Both the position numbers and the translations under genes were made by a program. Below the pieces are notes generated by a model. That model saw nothing but the letters and a program-made list of their open reading frames with translations. It was not told the origin of the DNA and made no database searches. A stretch of DNA of 64,000 nucleotides from Exiguobacterium marinum DSM 16307 (GTDB taxonomy: Bacteria > Bacillota > Bacilli > Exiguobacteriales > Exiguobacteriaceae), in contig NZ_KK211189.1 in NCBI RefSeq assembly GCF_000620845.1, positions 1,007,662-1,071,661 on the forward strand, read 5' to 3'. Positions 49,294 through 57,986 of the stretch are shown here, one piece after another (positions within the stretch are counted from its first letter, which is position 1; each line of letters opens with the position of its first letter).

Positions 49294-50514
49294 ATGGAAC
49301 AACAAACCAAAAGCGATCAAGTCCGTTCGAAAGGGCGGCGCCTCTCTTGGGTGGTCAACAGTATCCTCTTGCTCGGCTTCCTTGGCACCATCTTTTATGG
49401 ACTGGTCGTCTATGCCTTCGGTAACGAGCAGGAACGCTCGGCCACCGAGGGACGCATGTTGGCCCAACGCCCGGAAGCTTCTGTCGACACCGTCTTAGAT
49501 GGGTCGTACATGGAAGAGTTCGAGGCAGCGGCGAACGACCAGGTGTTTGAGCGAAACCTGTGGATCGAGACACAGGCGTGGGTTCAACTGAACGTGTTGC
49601 AACAACAGATGAATAACGGCGTCATCAGTATCGATGGATTCTTATACGGTCCGGATGCGAACGAAAGTCAGTATTCTTCGCTCGGTGTATTCTTCAAAGA
49701 ATTCAAAAAAGAGATGGACGATGCCGGCATCCCATCTTACTTCGCCTCGGCACCAAGTAAGCCGGTCTATGCGACACGACAAAACATCTTCCCGGCTTAT
49801 ATCGAGTCGGCGGATGCGGAAAATCGTGACGAGTTACACGAACGGATCGAAGAGAACGGCATCCCGCTAATCGATTTAGAGGATACACTCGGTGACAAAC
49901 CGGGTGAGGATATCTATTTCAAAACCGATCACCATTGGCGAGCAGAAGGAGCATTCCTCGCATACGGCCAAATCATGGACCGTCTAGGCGAACAGTTCCC
50001 GGGCGCACCGGTGTTGACAGCAGAAGATATGGACGTGAAGACGGTTGACGGGACGTTCTACGGCTCACATGCCCGGGAAATCTCGATGCCGTACGTCGAA
50101 TCGGCGGACACGTTCACGTATCTCGAACCGAAAGACGGATTCACGACGACGGTCTGTCGAAACGGTGACGACTGTGGACACGGTGTCCTCGACAAGGACG
50201 TCTTAAAAAACACAGACGACTTCACGAACTACTACAACTTGTTCATGGGTGACAACTATGCCCTTGCAAAAATCACGCAGGACAATCCGAAAAATGACGA
50301 TCATCTCCTCGTACTGAAAGACTCTTATGCGAACCCGATGCTCGGCTATCTCGGCGAGTCGTTCGGAACGGTATCGGCACTCGATGTCCGCTATTTTGAT
50401 GACTACGATGTCAGCATTGCGGAATATGCGGAAGAGAACGATGTCGACGCGGTTCTGTTCTTACACAACGACCGAATCACAGGGCTCGGTTCGATGTATC
50501 AAGAAGGTCTATGA
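49294..50514 (+). CDS. DHHW/AlgX-type SGNH acetyltransferase partner
   Basis: A 406-residue protein with one N-terminal membrane segment (SWVVNSILLLGFLGTIFYGL) and an extracellular SGNH-like domain. The hallmark DHHW (Asp212-His213-His214-Trp215) is in KTDHHWRAEG, and the nucleophile region is probably VLKDSYANPMLGYL. In alginate and related systems such proteins complete transfer of acetyl groups from the MBOAT to the polymer outside the cell. Start codon follows AGGAGG. It is cotranscribed with the MBOAT and the glycosyltransferase behind it. Confidence 0.87.
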   Translation: MEQQTKSDQVRSKGRRLSWVVNSILLLGFLGTIFYGLVVYAFGNEQERSATEGRMLAQRPEASVDTVLDGSYMEEFEAAANDQVFERNLWIETQAWVQLNVLQQQMNNGVISIDGFLYGPDANESQYSSLGVFFKEFKKEMDDAGIPSYFASAPSKPVYATRQNIFPAYIESADAENRDELHERIEENGIPLIDLEDTLGDKPGEDIYFKTDHHWRAEGAFLAYGQIMDRLGEQFPGAPVLTAEDMDVKTVDGTFYGSHAREISMPYVESADTFTYLEPKDGFTTTVCRNGDDCGHGVLDKDVLKNTDDFTNYYNLFMGDNYALAKITQDNPKNDDHLLVLKDSYANPMLGYLGESFGTVSALDVRYFDDYDVSIAEYAEENDVDAVLFLHNDRITGLGSMYQEGL

Positions 50515-50548
50515 TTGAACCGACCTTTAGAAAAGGCAGGTGCTCGTA

Positions 50549-51862
50549 GTGAACATATTACTTCCAGTCTTCTTTCACTCCGCGATGGGTGGGCTTCATC
50601 GGCACATCTTATCATCTGTGAAAGTGCTCATCCGAGAGGGGCATGAGGTGACCGTCGTCTGTAAGCCAGGTCCTTTTGCCGAAGAGATAGAGGCGCTCGG
50701 CGGTCAGGTCATCCGAACAGACTATTCCAACGAGGACATCAAACGTGTGATTGATGAGGTGCGGACACAACCGTTCGATGTCGTGTATGCGCATCCTTTC
50801 GATTCGCGTCAACTCGGTATCGCGGTGGCAGAGGCGAACGCCATCCCGTTCGTTCTCGTCATTCATGGCATGTATGTGGATGAGATCGAGCAGTACCATT
50901 CTAGCGTCACACGCGTGGTCGCTGTCTCGGAACAAATCGCGACCCATCTTACCGACCATTGTCCCGCAGTCGAATCGAAACTCATCGTCATTCCGAACGG
51001 GGTCGATGCCGCGTTCATTTCGATGGAGGCGCGACCTTCGTCAGAGCGTGTCACGGGCTTATTCACCTCGCGGCTAGATGCCGACAAATTGTTTATCCTT
51101 GATGTGTTTCTTGACGCGTTGGAAGACGAGCGAGTTCAGCGTTTACCAATCGACTGGCTCATCGTCGGAGACGGGACGCAACGAGAAAAGTATGCATCTC
51201 GCTATGAGGAAGCGCTTGAAGGGACTGACCAGACAATCAAATGGCTCGGTTGGTTAGACCAAAGCGACCTCCCTGATGCGATGCATCGCGCCGATTTCGT
51301 TATCGGCCCAGGGCGTTCTGCGCTCGAAGGGATGGCGGTCGGCAAACCGACCATTGCCGTCGGGAGCAAAAGCTATCAAGGTCTGGTCACGCCTTCGACG
51401 TGGACAGATATCGCGAGCACGAACTTTGGCGGTATCGGGACGAAGTACGACGGATACACCTCGGGACAAATCGGGGATTCGATTCTCGAATTGATGGATG
51501 AGGCAACGAGACGGGACCTTGCTCGGTTCTCGTCCGCGCTCGTCGATGAACATTTCCGGGATGAACAGTCGCAACAACGTCTTCTCGATGTGCTCGAGCA
51601 AGTGGTGAAAGAGGGCACGTCAGAGATGGATCTAATCGAGCGCTATCCATTCATTCGTTACGATCAACTTCATGCTCGTCGCTCGAATCGGATCTGTACA
51701 TGGAAGTTGACAGATCGGGAGCAACGACTTGAAGCGATGCGTGATGAATTGGAGGCGACCAAGCAAAAGCTTGAACAACTTCGGTCGACGAACGAGGAAC
51801 AGTCTTCTGAAATCAACAGGCTACGAATAAAACTTCAACGATGGTCAGATGAGAGTAAATAA
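50549..51862 (+). CDS. GT4-family glycosyltransferase with coiled-coil tail
   Basis: A 437-residue protein: an N-terminal GT-B half starting VNILLPVFFHSAMGGLHRHI with VVCKPGPFAEEIEALGGQVI, a donor half with GLFTSRLDADKLFILDVFLD and VIGPGRSALEGMAVGKPTIA, and a C-terminal coiled coil (~390-437, with LEAMRDELEATKQKLEQLR). The E-x7-E motif is not obvious. The GTG at 50549 is chosen because AGGTG lies 6 nt upstream; a GTG at 50540 is the alternative. It is the last gene of the polysaccharide locus and may add a side chain or modify the acetylated polymer. Confidence 0.8.
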   Translation: MNILLPVFFHSAMGGLHRHILSSVKVLIREGHEVTVVCKPGPFAEEIEALGGQVIRTDYSNEDIKRVIDEVRTQPFDVVYAHPFDSRQLGIAVAEANAIPFVLVIHGMYVDEIEQYHSSVTRVVAVSEQIATHLTDHCPAVESKLIVIPNGVDAAFISMEARPSSERVTGLFTSRLDADKLFILDVFLDALEDERVQRLPIDWLIVGDGTQREKYASRYEEALEGTDQTIKWLGWLDQSDLPDAMHRADFVIGPGRSALEGMAVGKPTIAVGSKSYQGLVTPSTWTDIASTNFGGIGTKYDGYTSGQIGDSILELMDEATRRDLARFSSALVDEHFRDEQSQQRLLDVLEQVVKEGTSEMDLIERYPFIRYDQLHARRSNRICTWKLTDREQRLEAMRDELEATKQKLEQLRSTNEEQSSEINRLRIKLQRWSDESK

Positions 51863-51897
51863 AAAATAGCGGAGCCAGCAAGTGGCTCCGCTATTTT
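51863..51897. terminator. Bidirectional terminator
   Basis: AAAATAGCGGAGCCA / TGGCTCCGCTATTTT stem, between the convergent GT4 gene and the small gene at 51900. Confidence 0.93.
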
Positions 51898-51899
51898 AG

Positions 51900-52193
51900 T
51901 TAATGGGTCGTGAAGCGAGCCGGTCCAATCGAAGAGACAAGACGTGTCGCGGCACGTAAGCAATCAAGCTGTCTCGTATAGACACTGCTCACGTCGGCAA
52001 ATGCAGAGGGGAGATGACCTGAATCGAGGGGACCTTGTCGCATGTAAGGCGATTCTCCAGCGCCAAGCGGCATCGGATGAATCACGAACTTATAGTGAGA
52101 CGGGTCGAGCTCGATGACTTCAATCTCTGCAAACAGTCGTGCGTCGCGTGTATACGAGAAGCGGGTGGATAACCATTTATCTGAATCTGTCAT
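51900..52193 (-). CDS. Small hypothetical protein
   Basis: A 97-residue soluble protein (MTDSDKWLSTRFSYTRDARL at the start) with no signal or membrane segment and no family that I recognise. The middle segment LFAEIEVIELDPSHYKFVIH suggests two strands and the C-terminal half a helix. GGGAGGA lies about 11 nt before the ATG. It faces the GT4 gene through a shared terminator and is divergent from the YdcF-like gene, which supports its being a real single gene. Intergenic 52194-52377 shows only AT-rich promoter DNA. Confidence 0.55.
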   Translation of the reverse strand: MTDSDKWLSTRFSYTRDARLFAEIEVIELDPSHYKFVIHPMPLGAGESPYMRQGPLDSGHLPSAFADVSSVYTRQLDCLRAATRLVSSIGPARFTTH

Positions 52194-52377
52194 GGGTCAC
52201 CAGTCCTCCCTCAAGAAGTCTTACCTCTCTCATCATAAAACAATTTTTGGTTATTTGGAATGGCGATTTCATATTAATGACAAAATAATTACTTTAATTT
52301 GTAAAAGGGCGGATTCGTGCATTCGAGTCTGTCTTTGAGTATGGTTAGAAGAGAATGCTTAAGTAAGAGGTGACAAC

Positions 52378-52872
52378 ATGAGAAAGAACGCGATAGGGAC
52401 ATATCGGTTCGTCATCATTCTAGGTGCGAAAGTGAATGGGACAAGACCGTCCCGAGCCCTCCAACATCGGATTGACGTGGCCGCTGCGTATGCGAAGGCA
52501 CATCCCCACGTGGAATTGATAGCGACAGGTGGACAAGGACCGGACGAAGGGATGGCAGAGGCGCTCGTAATCGAACGGGAACTGATAGCAAAAGGGGTTG
52601 ACCCGGCTAGGATCTGTATCGAAACCACATCCACTTCGACAGTTGAGAACTTTGAGCACACTCGTCCATTTTGGGAGGGAGAAGCGGGCGTGACGATCGT
52701 GACGAATGATTTTCATGTCCCACGTGCTCGTCTCATTGCCAAGCTCTATTTCCAGCTCGAGAGCGATGCCCTTTATGCACCGACTCCGCCACTGGCAAAA
52801 GGGAGATATATAATCCGTGAAGGACTGGCGTATGTGAAGTTACTTGGTCGTTATGTATTCAATCGAACATGA
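52378..52872 (+). CDS. YdcF/ElyC-like DUF218 protein
   Basis: A 164-residue DUF218 domain protein without the N-terminal membrane helices of ElyC/SanA. The family pattern is visible: FVIILGAKVNG, RPSRALQHRIDVAAAYA, IATGGQGPDEGMAEA, IETTSTSTVENF, and TIVTNDFHVPRARLIA. DUF218 proteins bind nucleotide-like ligands and in some bacteria affect envelope synthesis under stress; the reaction is unknown. It has a good AGAGGTG site and its own terminator, so it is probably monocistronic. Confidence 0.82.
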   Translation: MRKNAIGTYRFVIILGAKVNGTRPSRALQHRIDVAAAYAKAHPHVELIATGGQGPDEGMAEALVIERELIAKGVDPARICIETTSTSTVENFEHTRPFWEGEAGVTIVTNDFHVPRARLIAKLYFQLESDALYAPTPPLAKGRYIIREGLAYVKLLGRYVFNRT

Positions 52873-52878
52873 ACGAGG

Positions 52879-52906
52879 AAAGGGTGGATGATTCCACTCT
52901 TTTTTC
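52879..52906 (+). terminator. Rho-independent terminator
   Basis: GGGTGGA-TGAT-TCCACTC followed by TTTTTT. Confidence 0.88.
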
Positions 52907-52917
52907 ATTTACTTTTA

Positions 52918-52946
52918 TTGTAAATAAGAACCGAAATATTTATATA
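52918..52946 (+). promoter_or_regulatory. Candidate promoter of the zinc-ribbon operon
   Basis: TTGTAA (52918-52923), 17-nt spacer, TATATA (52941-52946), 44 nt before the first zinc-ribbon gene. Confidence 0.5.
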
Positions 52947-52990
52947 AAATATGGTAAAATAATTCTTATTATGCTATAGAGAGGTGAGTT

Positions 52991-54358
52991 ATGGACTGTC
53001 CTAATTGTTCAAAAGAATTGAGTGCCACACAACAGTTCTGCCCAAATTGCGGCACGAAAGTGGAACCAGTTGCTTCAATGGAAGCAACGAAACCGACATC
53101 ACCCGTTGAATCGAAGGCACCACCTTCCAAAAAACGAGTCGGAAAAGGGTTAATGGTAACGGCATTATCTTTGCTATTGATCGCAGGTGCGACGTATTTT
53201 GGATTTTATCAATTCATGTATACCCCAGAAAAACAAATCGAACAGATTCGCACCGCTGTCACGAGTGAAGATGCAAAAGCCCTCGCCCCATTATTGCGAT
53301 TGAAAGAAGGAAAAGTGACGGAGGCACAGGCGGCGGTCTTATTGACAGGGTTGAGCCAAGCCGAATTGACAGAAGCGACAGTGGGTTATCTAGATCGTGC
53401 CAGTCGTTCCATCGGAGCATCGAATGAGGGTCTTCCGCTTCGTTTACGGGAGATTGGCAAAACGTATGGAGTGTTCAAGCGATATGGTCTTGAGTTGATT
53501 CCTCAGACGATGTATGTATCGAGTAACTTTGATGCCATCACGGTCTCTTTACCAGACCCGTATGGGAAAGAAAAACTGGAGTCTGAAGGAGACCAAGTCG
53601 TTATTCGTGATGCTTTTCCTGGAATGGTCGAAGTATCTGTGAAATACGATGGGCAATATGGTGAGGATCAAGCAGTTAAAACATTCAACAGTCTTGAATC
53701 ATCGAACCAAGACGAGCCGTTCATGGTCGCGTTCGAAGGACTTAGTGTCGAATTGGACCAAACGTACAATGATGCACCGTTGTTTGTGAATGGAGAAGAC
53801 TCAGGTAAGACGGTCGGAGAATGGAAGACGTACGGACCGGTGCCGAAACAAGGGGTTTCTTTGAGCACGTACATTGAGATGCCATGGGGGATGGTCGAGT
53901 CTAAACAAGTACTTGCCAAACCTGGTGGCAAACCGGTCAAATTTGAACCGAAAGTCGATGCAGACACGATTGCCTTCACCGAGAATATCATTACTCGCCA
54001 CGCCGAGGAGTGGGTGAATTTCATGTATTACGAGGACTTGAGTGCATTGACGGTTGTGACGGATGAAACATACTTGGCCAAACAAAGAAAAACATACGAC
54101 ATCATGCAGGCGGAAAACCAAGAATGGTACGGCTCATTCGATGGAGTCGAAGTCATCAACCAAAAAACGAAGCTCACAAAGTGGAATAAGAAAATGGCGA
54201 TTGAAACGGAAGCGGTCGTTGGCATCAACAGTCAATTCATGACGGATGGTGAAGAGGATGCGCCGCAACGCTTGGTCAAATCGAGATTTCGCTATGTCAT
54301 TACCGAGCCGTTTGACGACGGGACATATCATATCGTGGAAGCGACATACTTAGAATAG
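52991..54358 (+). CDS. Zinc-ribbon membrane protein, TcaA/YvbJ-like
   Basis: A 455-residue protein. Four Cys of a zinc ribbon are at the N-terminus (CPNCSKEL...FCPNCGTK, ~3-22), followed by a Pro/Lys linker, one membrane helix (LMVTALSLLLIAGATYFGF, ~54-73) and a large extracellular part with two domains (~80-320 TcaA-like; ~325-455 an NTF2-like tail ending ITEPFDDGTYHIVEATYLE). TcaA of Staphylococcus and YvbJ of Bacillus share this order and influence sensitivity to wall-acting antibiotics. It begins a run of three zinc-ribbon genes (gaps of 11 nt, then a 4-nt overlap). Confidence 0.82.
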   Translation: MDCPNCSKELSATQQFCPNCGTKVEPVASMEATKPTSPVESKAPPSKKRVGKGLMVTALSLLLIAGATYFGFYQFMYTPEKQIEQIRTAVTSEDAKALAPLLRLKEGKVTEAQAAVLLTGLSQAELTEATVGYLDRASRSIGASNEGLPLRLREIGKTYGVFKRYGLELIPQTMYVSSNFDAITVSLPDPYGKEKLESEGDQVVIRDAFPGMVEVSVKYDGQYGEDQAVKTFNSLESSNQDEPFMVAFEGLSVELDQTYNDAPLFVNGEDSGKTVGEWKTYGPVPKQGVSLSTYIEMPWGMVESKQVLAKPGGKPVKFEPKVDADTIAFTENIITRHAEEWVNFMYYEDLSALTVVTDETYLAKQRKTYDIMQAENQEWYGSFDGVEVINQKTKLTKWNKKMAIETEAVVGINSQFMTDGEEDAPQRLVKSRFRYVITEPFDDGTYHIVEATYLE

Positions 54359-54369
54359 GAGAGATGAAC

Positions 54370-54795
54370 ATGACGATGTGGCAACAACAGTCAGCACTAT
54401 TAGATGCTGCGGAGAGTATTAAGGACTTACAGGCGCGCATGGAAAAATCAAAGAAGGCTCGGGGGCAATTGCTTCTTGAGCTCGGGCAACAGCAGTATCG
54501 TCAGTTGATGCAGCAAGGACGTGCGGAAGAAGTAGCTCAGATTATGGAACAGGACGTGCTCATCTACGAGGCAAGTCGTCGCATCCGAGACATGCAGGAA
54601 GCACTAAAACCACACCGATGCACATCGTGTGATGCTCCGCTTGAAAAGGACGCGAAATTCTGTGGATCGTGTGGCACGCCGGTCCCTCAACCGGATGTCC
54701 GTCCGAAACAAGCATGTAATGCCTGCGGTTCCCCACAACCACTTGATGCCTCGTACTGTGCATGCTGTGGAGGGAAGATGGAGGTGACCGCATGA
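54370..54795 (+). CDS. Small cytoplasmic double zinc-ribbon protein
   Basis: A 141-residue soluble protein. The first ~85 residues are helical, with a coiled-coil character (AESIKDLQARMEKSKKARGQ). The rest holds two zinc ribbons, CTSCDAPLEKDAKFCGSCG and CNACGSPQPLDASYCACCG. It has no membrane segment, so it probably links proteins of this operon inside the cell. The ATG at 54370 is preferred over 54364 because GGAGAG lies 6 nt before it. Its stop overlaps the next start by 4 nt. Confidence 0.8.
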   Translation: MTMWQQQSALLDAAESIKDLQARMEKSKKARGQLLLELGQQQYRQLMQQGRAEEVAQIMEQDVLIYEASRRIRDMQEALKPHRCTSCDAPLEKDAKFCGSCGTPVPQPDVRPKQACNACGSPQPLDASYCACCGGKMEVTA

Positions 54796-56489
54796 GGTAC
54801 TGTCACCAATGTGGTCATGCGAATGAAGACCACAATCAATATTGTGAGCGGGATGGTGTCCAACTGGAAGTAACAGATACGACCTATCGTTTCGATGTAT
54901 CAACCGGTCAATTTTGCACGAGTTGCGGCACTGCCCGAGCATCACATGAACTGTATTGTCATGCCTGCGGGCAAACGGCATTAGAACCAGCGACGAGTGT
55001 CAATCGTGTGGAGGAGTCACTTCGCACAGTCGCCGCGACCGGAACACAAGTGATGTCGCAGTTGAGAAGAGTGGCCGGAAAACGAGACGGCGCAACGAAA
55101 CTTTCATTTTCAACCGAATCGTTCCGCTCGTTACGTATGAATCAGACGGATGTTGTCCGTGGGTCACTCTTTGGTATTGGATTTTTACTCATTCTCCTGT
55201 TGATTGCAGGAAGTTTGGTCGCGATGCTACCGGCAGAGACCATTCCATCGCTTGCGGATGAACTCGAGATTAACATCTCTTCATTTAATGCGACGATGTT
55301 CCTCGCTTTTCTCATCGGGGCGAAAGTGTATTGGTCTGTCACGACAGAACAAGTGAATCAATTTATCGCAAGTCTCGGTGCAGGCATCGGAGATTTCTTG
55401 AGAATCGAAGGATCTGTGGATGCCCAGTTCGGGAACTATTTTATGATGTATGGCGGAATATTCCTCATGATTACCATTGTGTTTTTCTTGATTCGACATA
55501 CATCGACCATGAGTGATGTGCTCAGTCGGATGGCAGGATTCATTGTGACGGTGCTCGTTGGATATGGGTTGGTTTATGCATTTGCTTTTCATCCGCCGCT
55601 ATTCGAGGTGGCGTGGTTTAAAACGATTAGTTCAACATTTTTGATGCTTCTCTTCACACTTGGATTGGCCTATTTGATTACGATGCCGTTTCAGGGAGAG
55701 TGGAAGATTGCACAACAAGGCGTTCGTGCTTTGTTAACGGTCACGCTCGTATCCACATTTGTCGGAATCGGTTACTTTGGATTCCAGCTCAGTAAAATTG
55801 ACGAAGGTGAGCGTCTTGAGTTTGTCGATAGTGAAGAAATGTTGTATTTGACCGGACAAGCCGCAAGCATGAACTGGCAAACGATTGGGCATGGGGGAGA
55901 ACAGTCTTTAATGCTCCAGTCCCCATTAGGTTCCTATGAAATTGGGATGTCTCTGTTTGGGGATACGGCCCCACAAAAAATCACGAATTCGATTGAGACG
56001 GTAAGCGAAGGATTTGGTGGGGTAGAAGACGTCTTGTGGCAATCGTTTTCAAACGATGAGGGACCGGTGAATTCAATTGGTAAATCTGCTGATATGTTGA
56101 CTGTCTCACCAATGATTTTTGGCACGTTGACAGAGATGTATGAGGCAGAACTCGCAAATGATGACGCACGCTATGATGCATTGTATCAAGAAGGTGTCTT
56201 TTCGTGGTTACTGATTTTGTTAGTCTTGAACATTGTGATTTATGCCATGTTTGCGAAGGGACATATCCATTCTTGGAAATCAGGGATTTGGTTCATCGCT
56301 CCGGCTATAATTGGTTTTATTGTCTGGCAGTGGTTCTTGAAGAACGGCATGTTCGTTGAATTGAGCGACATCCCGATTCTTGGTGTTGCCACGGACGGAT
56401 TGAGTATCGCGGGAACGTTCATCGCGCTCGTCTTAATCACGATTGGAGCACTCCTCGGTTGGGGAATGAAAAAACTGAACATTCATTAA
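54792..56489 (+). CDS. Polytopic membrane protein with two N-terminal zinc ribbons
   Basis: A 565-residue protein. N-terminus: RYCHQCGHANEDHNQYCERD (partial ribbon with three Cys visible and a Cys/Asp fourth position) and CTSCGTARASHELYCHACG. Then about nine membrane segments in two groups (~128-310 and ~470-565) separated by an extracellular domain (~350-460) with no recognised motif. The start (ATGA overlap with the upstream stop) indicates translational coupling. Function unknown; the operon and its separate zinc-ribbon neighbour at 58318 probably act together at the membrane. The terminator of this gene has been split by an IS. Confidence 0.8.
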   Translation: MRYCHQCGHANEDHNQYCERDGVQLEVTDTTYRFDVSTGQFCTSCGTARASHELYCHACGQTALEPATSVNRVEESLRTVAATGTQVMSQLRRVAGKRDGATKLSFSTESFRSLRMNQTDVVRGSLFGIGFLLILLLIAGSLVAMLPAETIPSLADELEINISSFNATMFLAFLIGAKVYWSVTTEQVNQFIASLGAGIGDFLRIEGSVDAQFGNYFMMYGGIFLMITIVFFLIRHTSTMSDVLSRMAGFIVTVLVGYGLVYAFAFHPPLFEVAWFKTISSTFLMLLFTLGLAYLITMPFQGEWKIAQQGVRALLTVTLVSTFVGIGYFGFQLSKIDEGERLEFVDSEEMLYLTGQAASMNWQTIGHGGEQSLMLQSPLGSYEIGMSLFGDTAPQKITNSIETVSEGFGGVEDVLWQSFSNDEGPVNSIGKSADMLTVSPMIFGTLTEMYEAELANDDARYDALYQEGVFSWLLILLVLNIVIYAMFAKGHIHSWKSGIWFIAPAIIGFIVWQWFLKNGMFVELSDIPILGVATDGLSIAGTFIALVLITIGALLGWGMKKLNIH

Positions 56490-57417
56490 AAAAACAAGCA
56501 CGGACAGTTTCATGTCCGTGCTTCAGCTTGTTGACGAACCAGGTCGCATCTTGCGACCTGGTTCGTCCTTTTTTGTGGTTCCCGGTTTCTTGAGGCGTTC
56601 TGCCCCAAAAAATTGAATAAATGCTATGTAGACTGTCCTTTCTGGCCAACAGGTTGGCCAGTTTCTTCATGTTTTGTGCGGTGGCTGCCACCAGATTGGC
56701 GCGCTGGACCTTCTTGATTCCCCTGTAAAACGTGAAGCGGAGCCCGTGGAGCTCCTTCCCGTCGGCGAACGAGCGCTCGACCGTCTGTGGACGGAGCCGA
56801 TAGAGGTATTGTCCGGAAACCGAGAGGCGATTCGCGTTCAACGCTTCGCGGTAGGGTTCATCGATGTGTCGGGTGATGTCGCGACGGTGTGACTTGCTGG
56901 ATGTACATTTCGAAAGGAGCGGGCAGTTCCGGCAGACGGCGGGGTCTGAGACGTAGTGATGGTAGCCGTGTCGGTCCGTCGTCTGGTAGGTGAGGCGCTG
57001 ACGCGCCGGACAGATGTACACATCCTCTTCCGGGACGTAGGTGTACCGTGACTTGCGGAACATCCCCTTCTTCCCGCCGAAGCGCCGGCGGGCGATGACG
57101 GCGAATATGCCGCGTTCGGTCAGCGCCTTCGCGATCTCGGTCGTGTAATACCCGGCATCTAGCGCGACCGCCTCGAGCGGGAAGTCGAAGCGATCGAGGA
57201 TATGGGTGATTCGGTCGAGGTAGACCGTGCTGTCGGAGACGTTACCGGGCGTGACGTGGACGTCGACGATGAAGTTGTGCTTGGCATCGACCGTCCGATG
57301 CGAAAGCCAGAAAAAGCCTTCCGGCTTCTGGTCACGATACATGTATCCCGATTCCGGGTCGGTCCGGCTCACTTTGACAAGCCGACGCTCTTTCCCGGCC
57401 CCTTTGGGCTTCAGTGC
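56437..57417 (-). CDS. IS1182-family transposase, C-terminal part (-1 frame)
   Basis: 326 codons in the -1 frame relative to the N-terminal part. It contains the rest of the DDE transposase: GFFWLSHRTVDAKHNFIVDV, then LDAGYYTTEIAKAL with the second catalytic Asp, a Cys cluster (DPAVCRNCPLLSKCTSS), and RPQTVERSFADGKELHGLRF with the catalytic Glu region. There is no stop codon within the element: the frame runs through the terminal repeat and the 28-bp duplication and stops at 56437, inside the neighbouring gene on the other strand, so the last ~28 residues are derived from target DNA. Expression needs frameshifting from the upstream part. Confidence 0.82.
   Translation of the reverse strand, partial: ALKPKGAGKERRLVKVSRTDPESGYMYRDQKPEGFFWLSHRTVDAKHNFIVDVHVTPGNVSDSTVYLDRITHILDRFDFPLEAVALDAGYYTTEIAKALTERGIFAVIARRRFGGKKGMFRKSRYTYVPEEDVYICPARQRLTYQTTDRHGYHHYVSDPAVCRNCPLLSKCTSSKSHRRDITRHIDEPYREALNANRLSVSGQYLYRLRPQTVERSFADGKELHGLRFTFYRGIKKVQRANLVAATAQNMKKLANLLARKDSLHSIYSIFWGRTPQETGNHKKGRTRSQDATWFVNKLKHGHETVRACFFNECSVFSFPNRGVLQS
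56496..56523. repeat. Left 28-bp copy of the duplicated terminator hairpin
   Basis: Hairpin AAGCACGGAC-AGTTTCAT-GTCCGTGCTT, identical to 58286-58313. It abuts the IS left end. An A-run on its left makes it a working terminator for minus-strand transcripts only. Confidence 0.93.
56535..56575 (+). terminator. Terminator inside the IS left end
   Basis: GAACCAGGTCGCA / TGCGACCTGGTTC stem followed by GTCCTTTTTTG on the plus strand. It blocks transcription entering the IS from the zinc-ribbon operon and replaces that operon's disrupted terminator. Confidence 0.85.
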
Positions 57418-57986
57418 TTTTTTCCGCGCTCGGCACGCTCCTCGTTCACCCTCGGAAGGAGCTCCTCCTCGATTTCGCCGACGACCCGCTCGACCTCGAC
57501 CTTGTCGAACTTCCTCTTGTTCGCGTTCGCCCGGATGTGCGTCGAGTCCGTGATCAGGATCCGACCGGAGATGAAGCCGAGCGCATCAGCCTGCCGCACG
57601 ATATCCTCGAAGATTTCCTGGAACACGTCGTTGTCGTGAAAACGACGCCGGTAGGCCTGGCTGATCGTCGAATGGTCGGGCACCTTCTCGTCGATGCCGA
57701 GACCGAGGAACCAACGATAGGCGAGGTTCGTCTGAACCTCCTTCACGGTCTGACGCACGGAACGGATGTTGAACAGCGGCCCGAGGAGAATGATCTTGAT
57801 GATGATTTCGGGATCGATGCCGGGCGTCCCGGTGTTCGAATAGAGCGGGGCGCAGAGGCGGTGGACGATCGAGAAGTCGATGTGGCGGTCAAGTTTTCGG
57901 ACGAGATGATCCTGCGGGACCAGCTGGTCCAACGTGGTCTTCGTCTGGATCGCTTCATGTCGTTTCTCGGGATGGGCGCGGTACAT
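57411..57986 (-). CDS. IS1182-family transposase, N-terminal part
   Basis: 191 residues ending at TGA 57411. It opens with a helix-turn-helix-like DNA-binding region (QLVPQDHLVRKLDRHIDF) and continues with DPEIIIKIILLGPLFNIRS, VPDHSTISQAYRRRF and the first catalytic Asp in RILITDSTHIRANANKRKFD, all typical of IS1182 transposases. AAAGGAGG precedes the ATG. The stop lies just after an A6G slippery site, and the -1 frame continues the protein without a gap, giving a fused product of about 516 residues, normal for the family. Either programmed frameshifting or a simple inactivating deletion/insertion could explain this. Confidence 0.87.
   Translation of the reverse strand: MYRAHPEKRHEAIQTKTTLDQLVPQDHLVRKLDRHIDFSIVHRLCAPLYSNTGTPGIDPEIIIKIILLGPLFNIRSVRQTVKEVQTNLAYRWFLGLGIDEKVPDHSTISQAYRRRFHDNDVFQEIFEDIVRQADALGFISGRILITDSTHIRANANKRKFDKVEVERVVGEIEEELLPRVNEERAERGKKH
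57417..57423 (-). other. Possible -1 programmed frameshift site
   Basis: A AAA AAG heptamer in the correct phase (codons GGA AAA AAG CAC TGA), six nt before the zero-frame stop. Slippage by -1 enters the frame of the C-terminal part. Confidence 0.6.
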
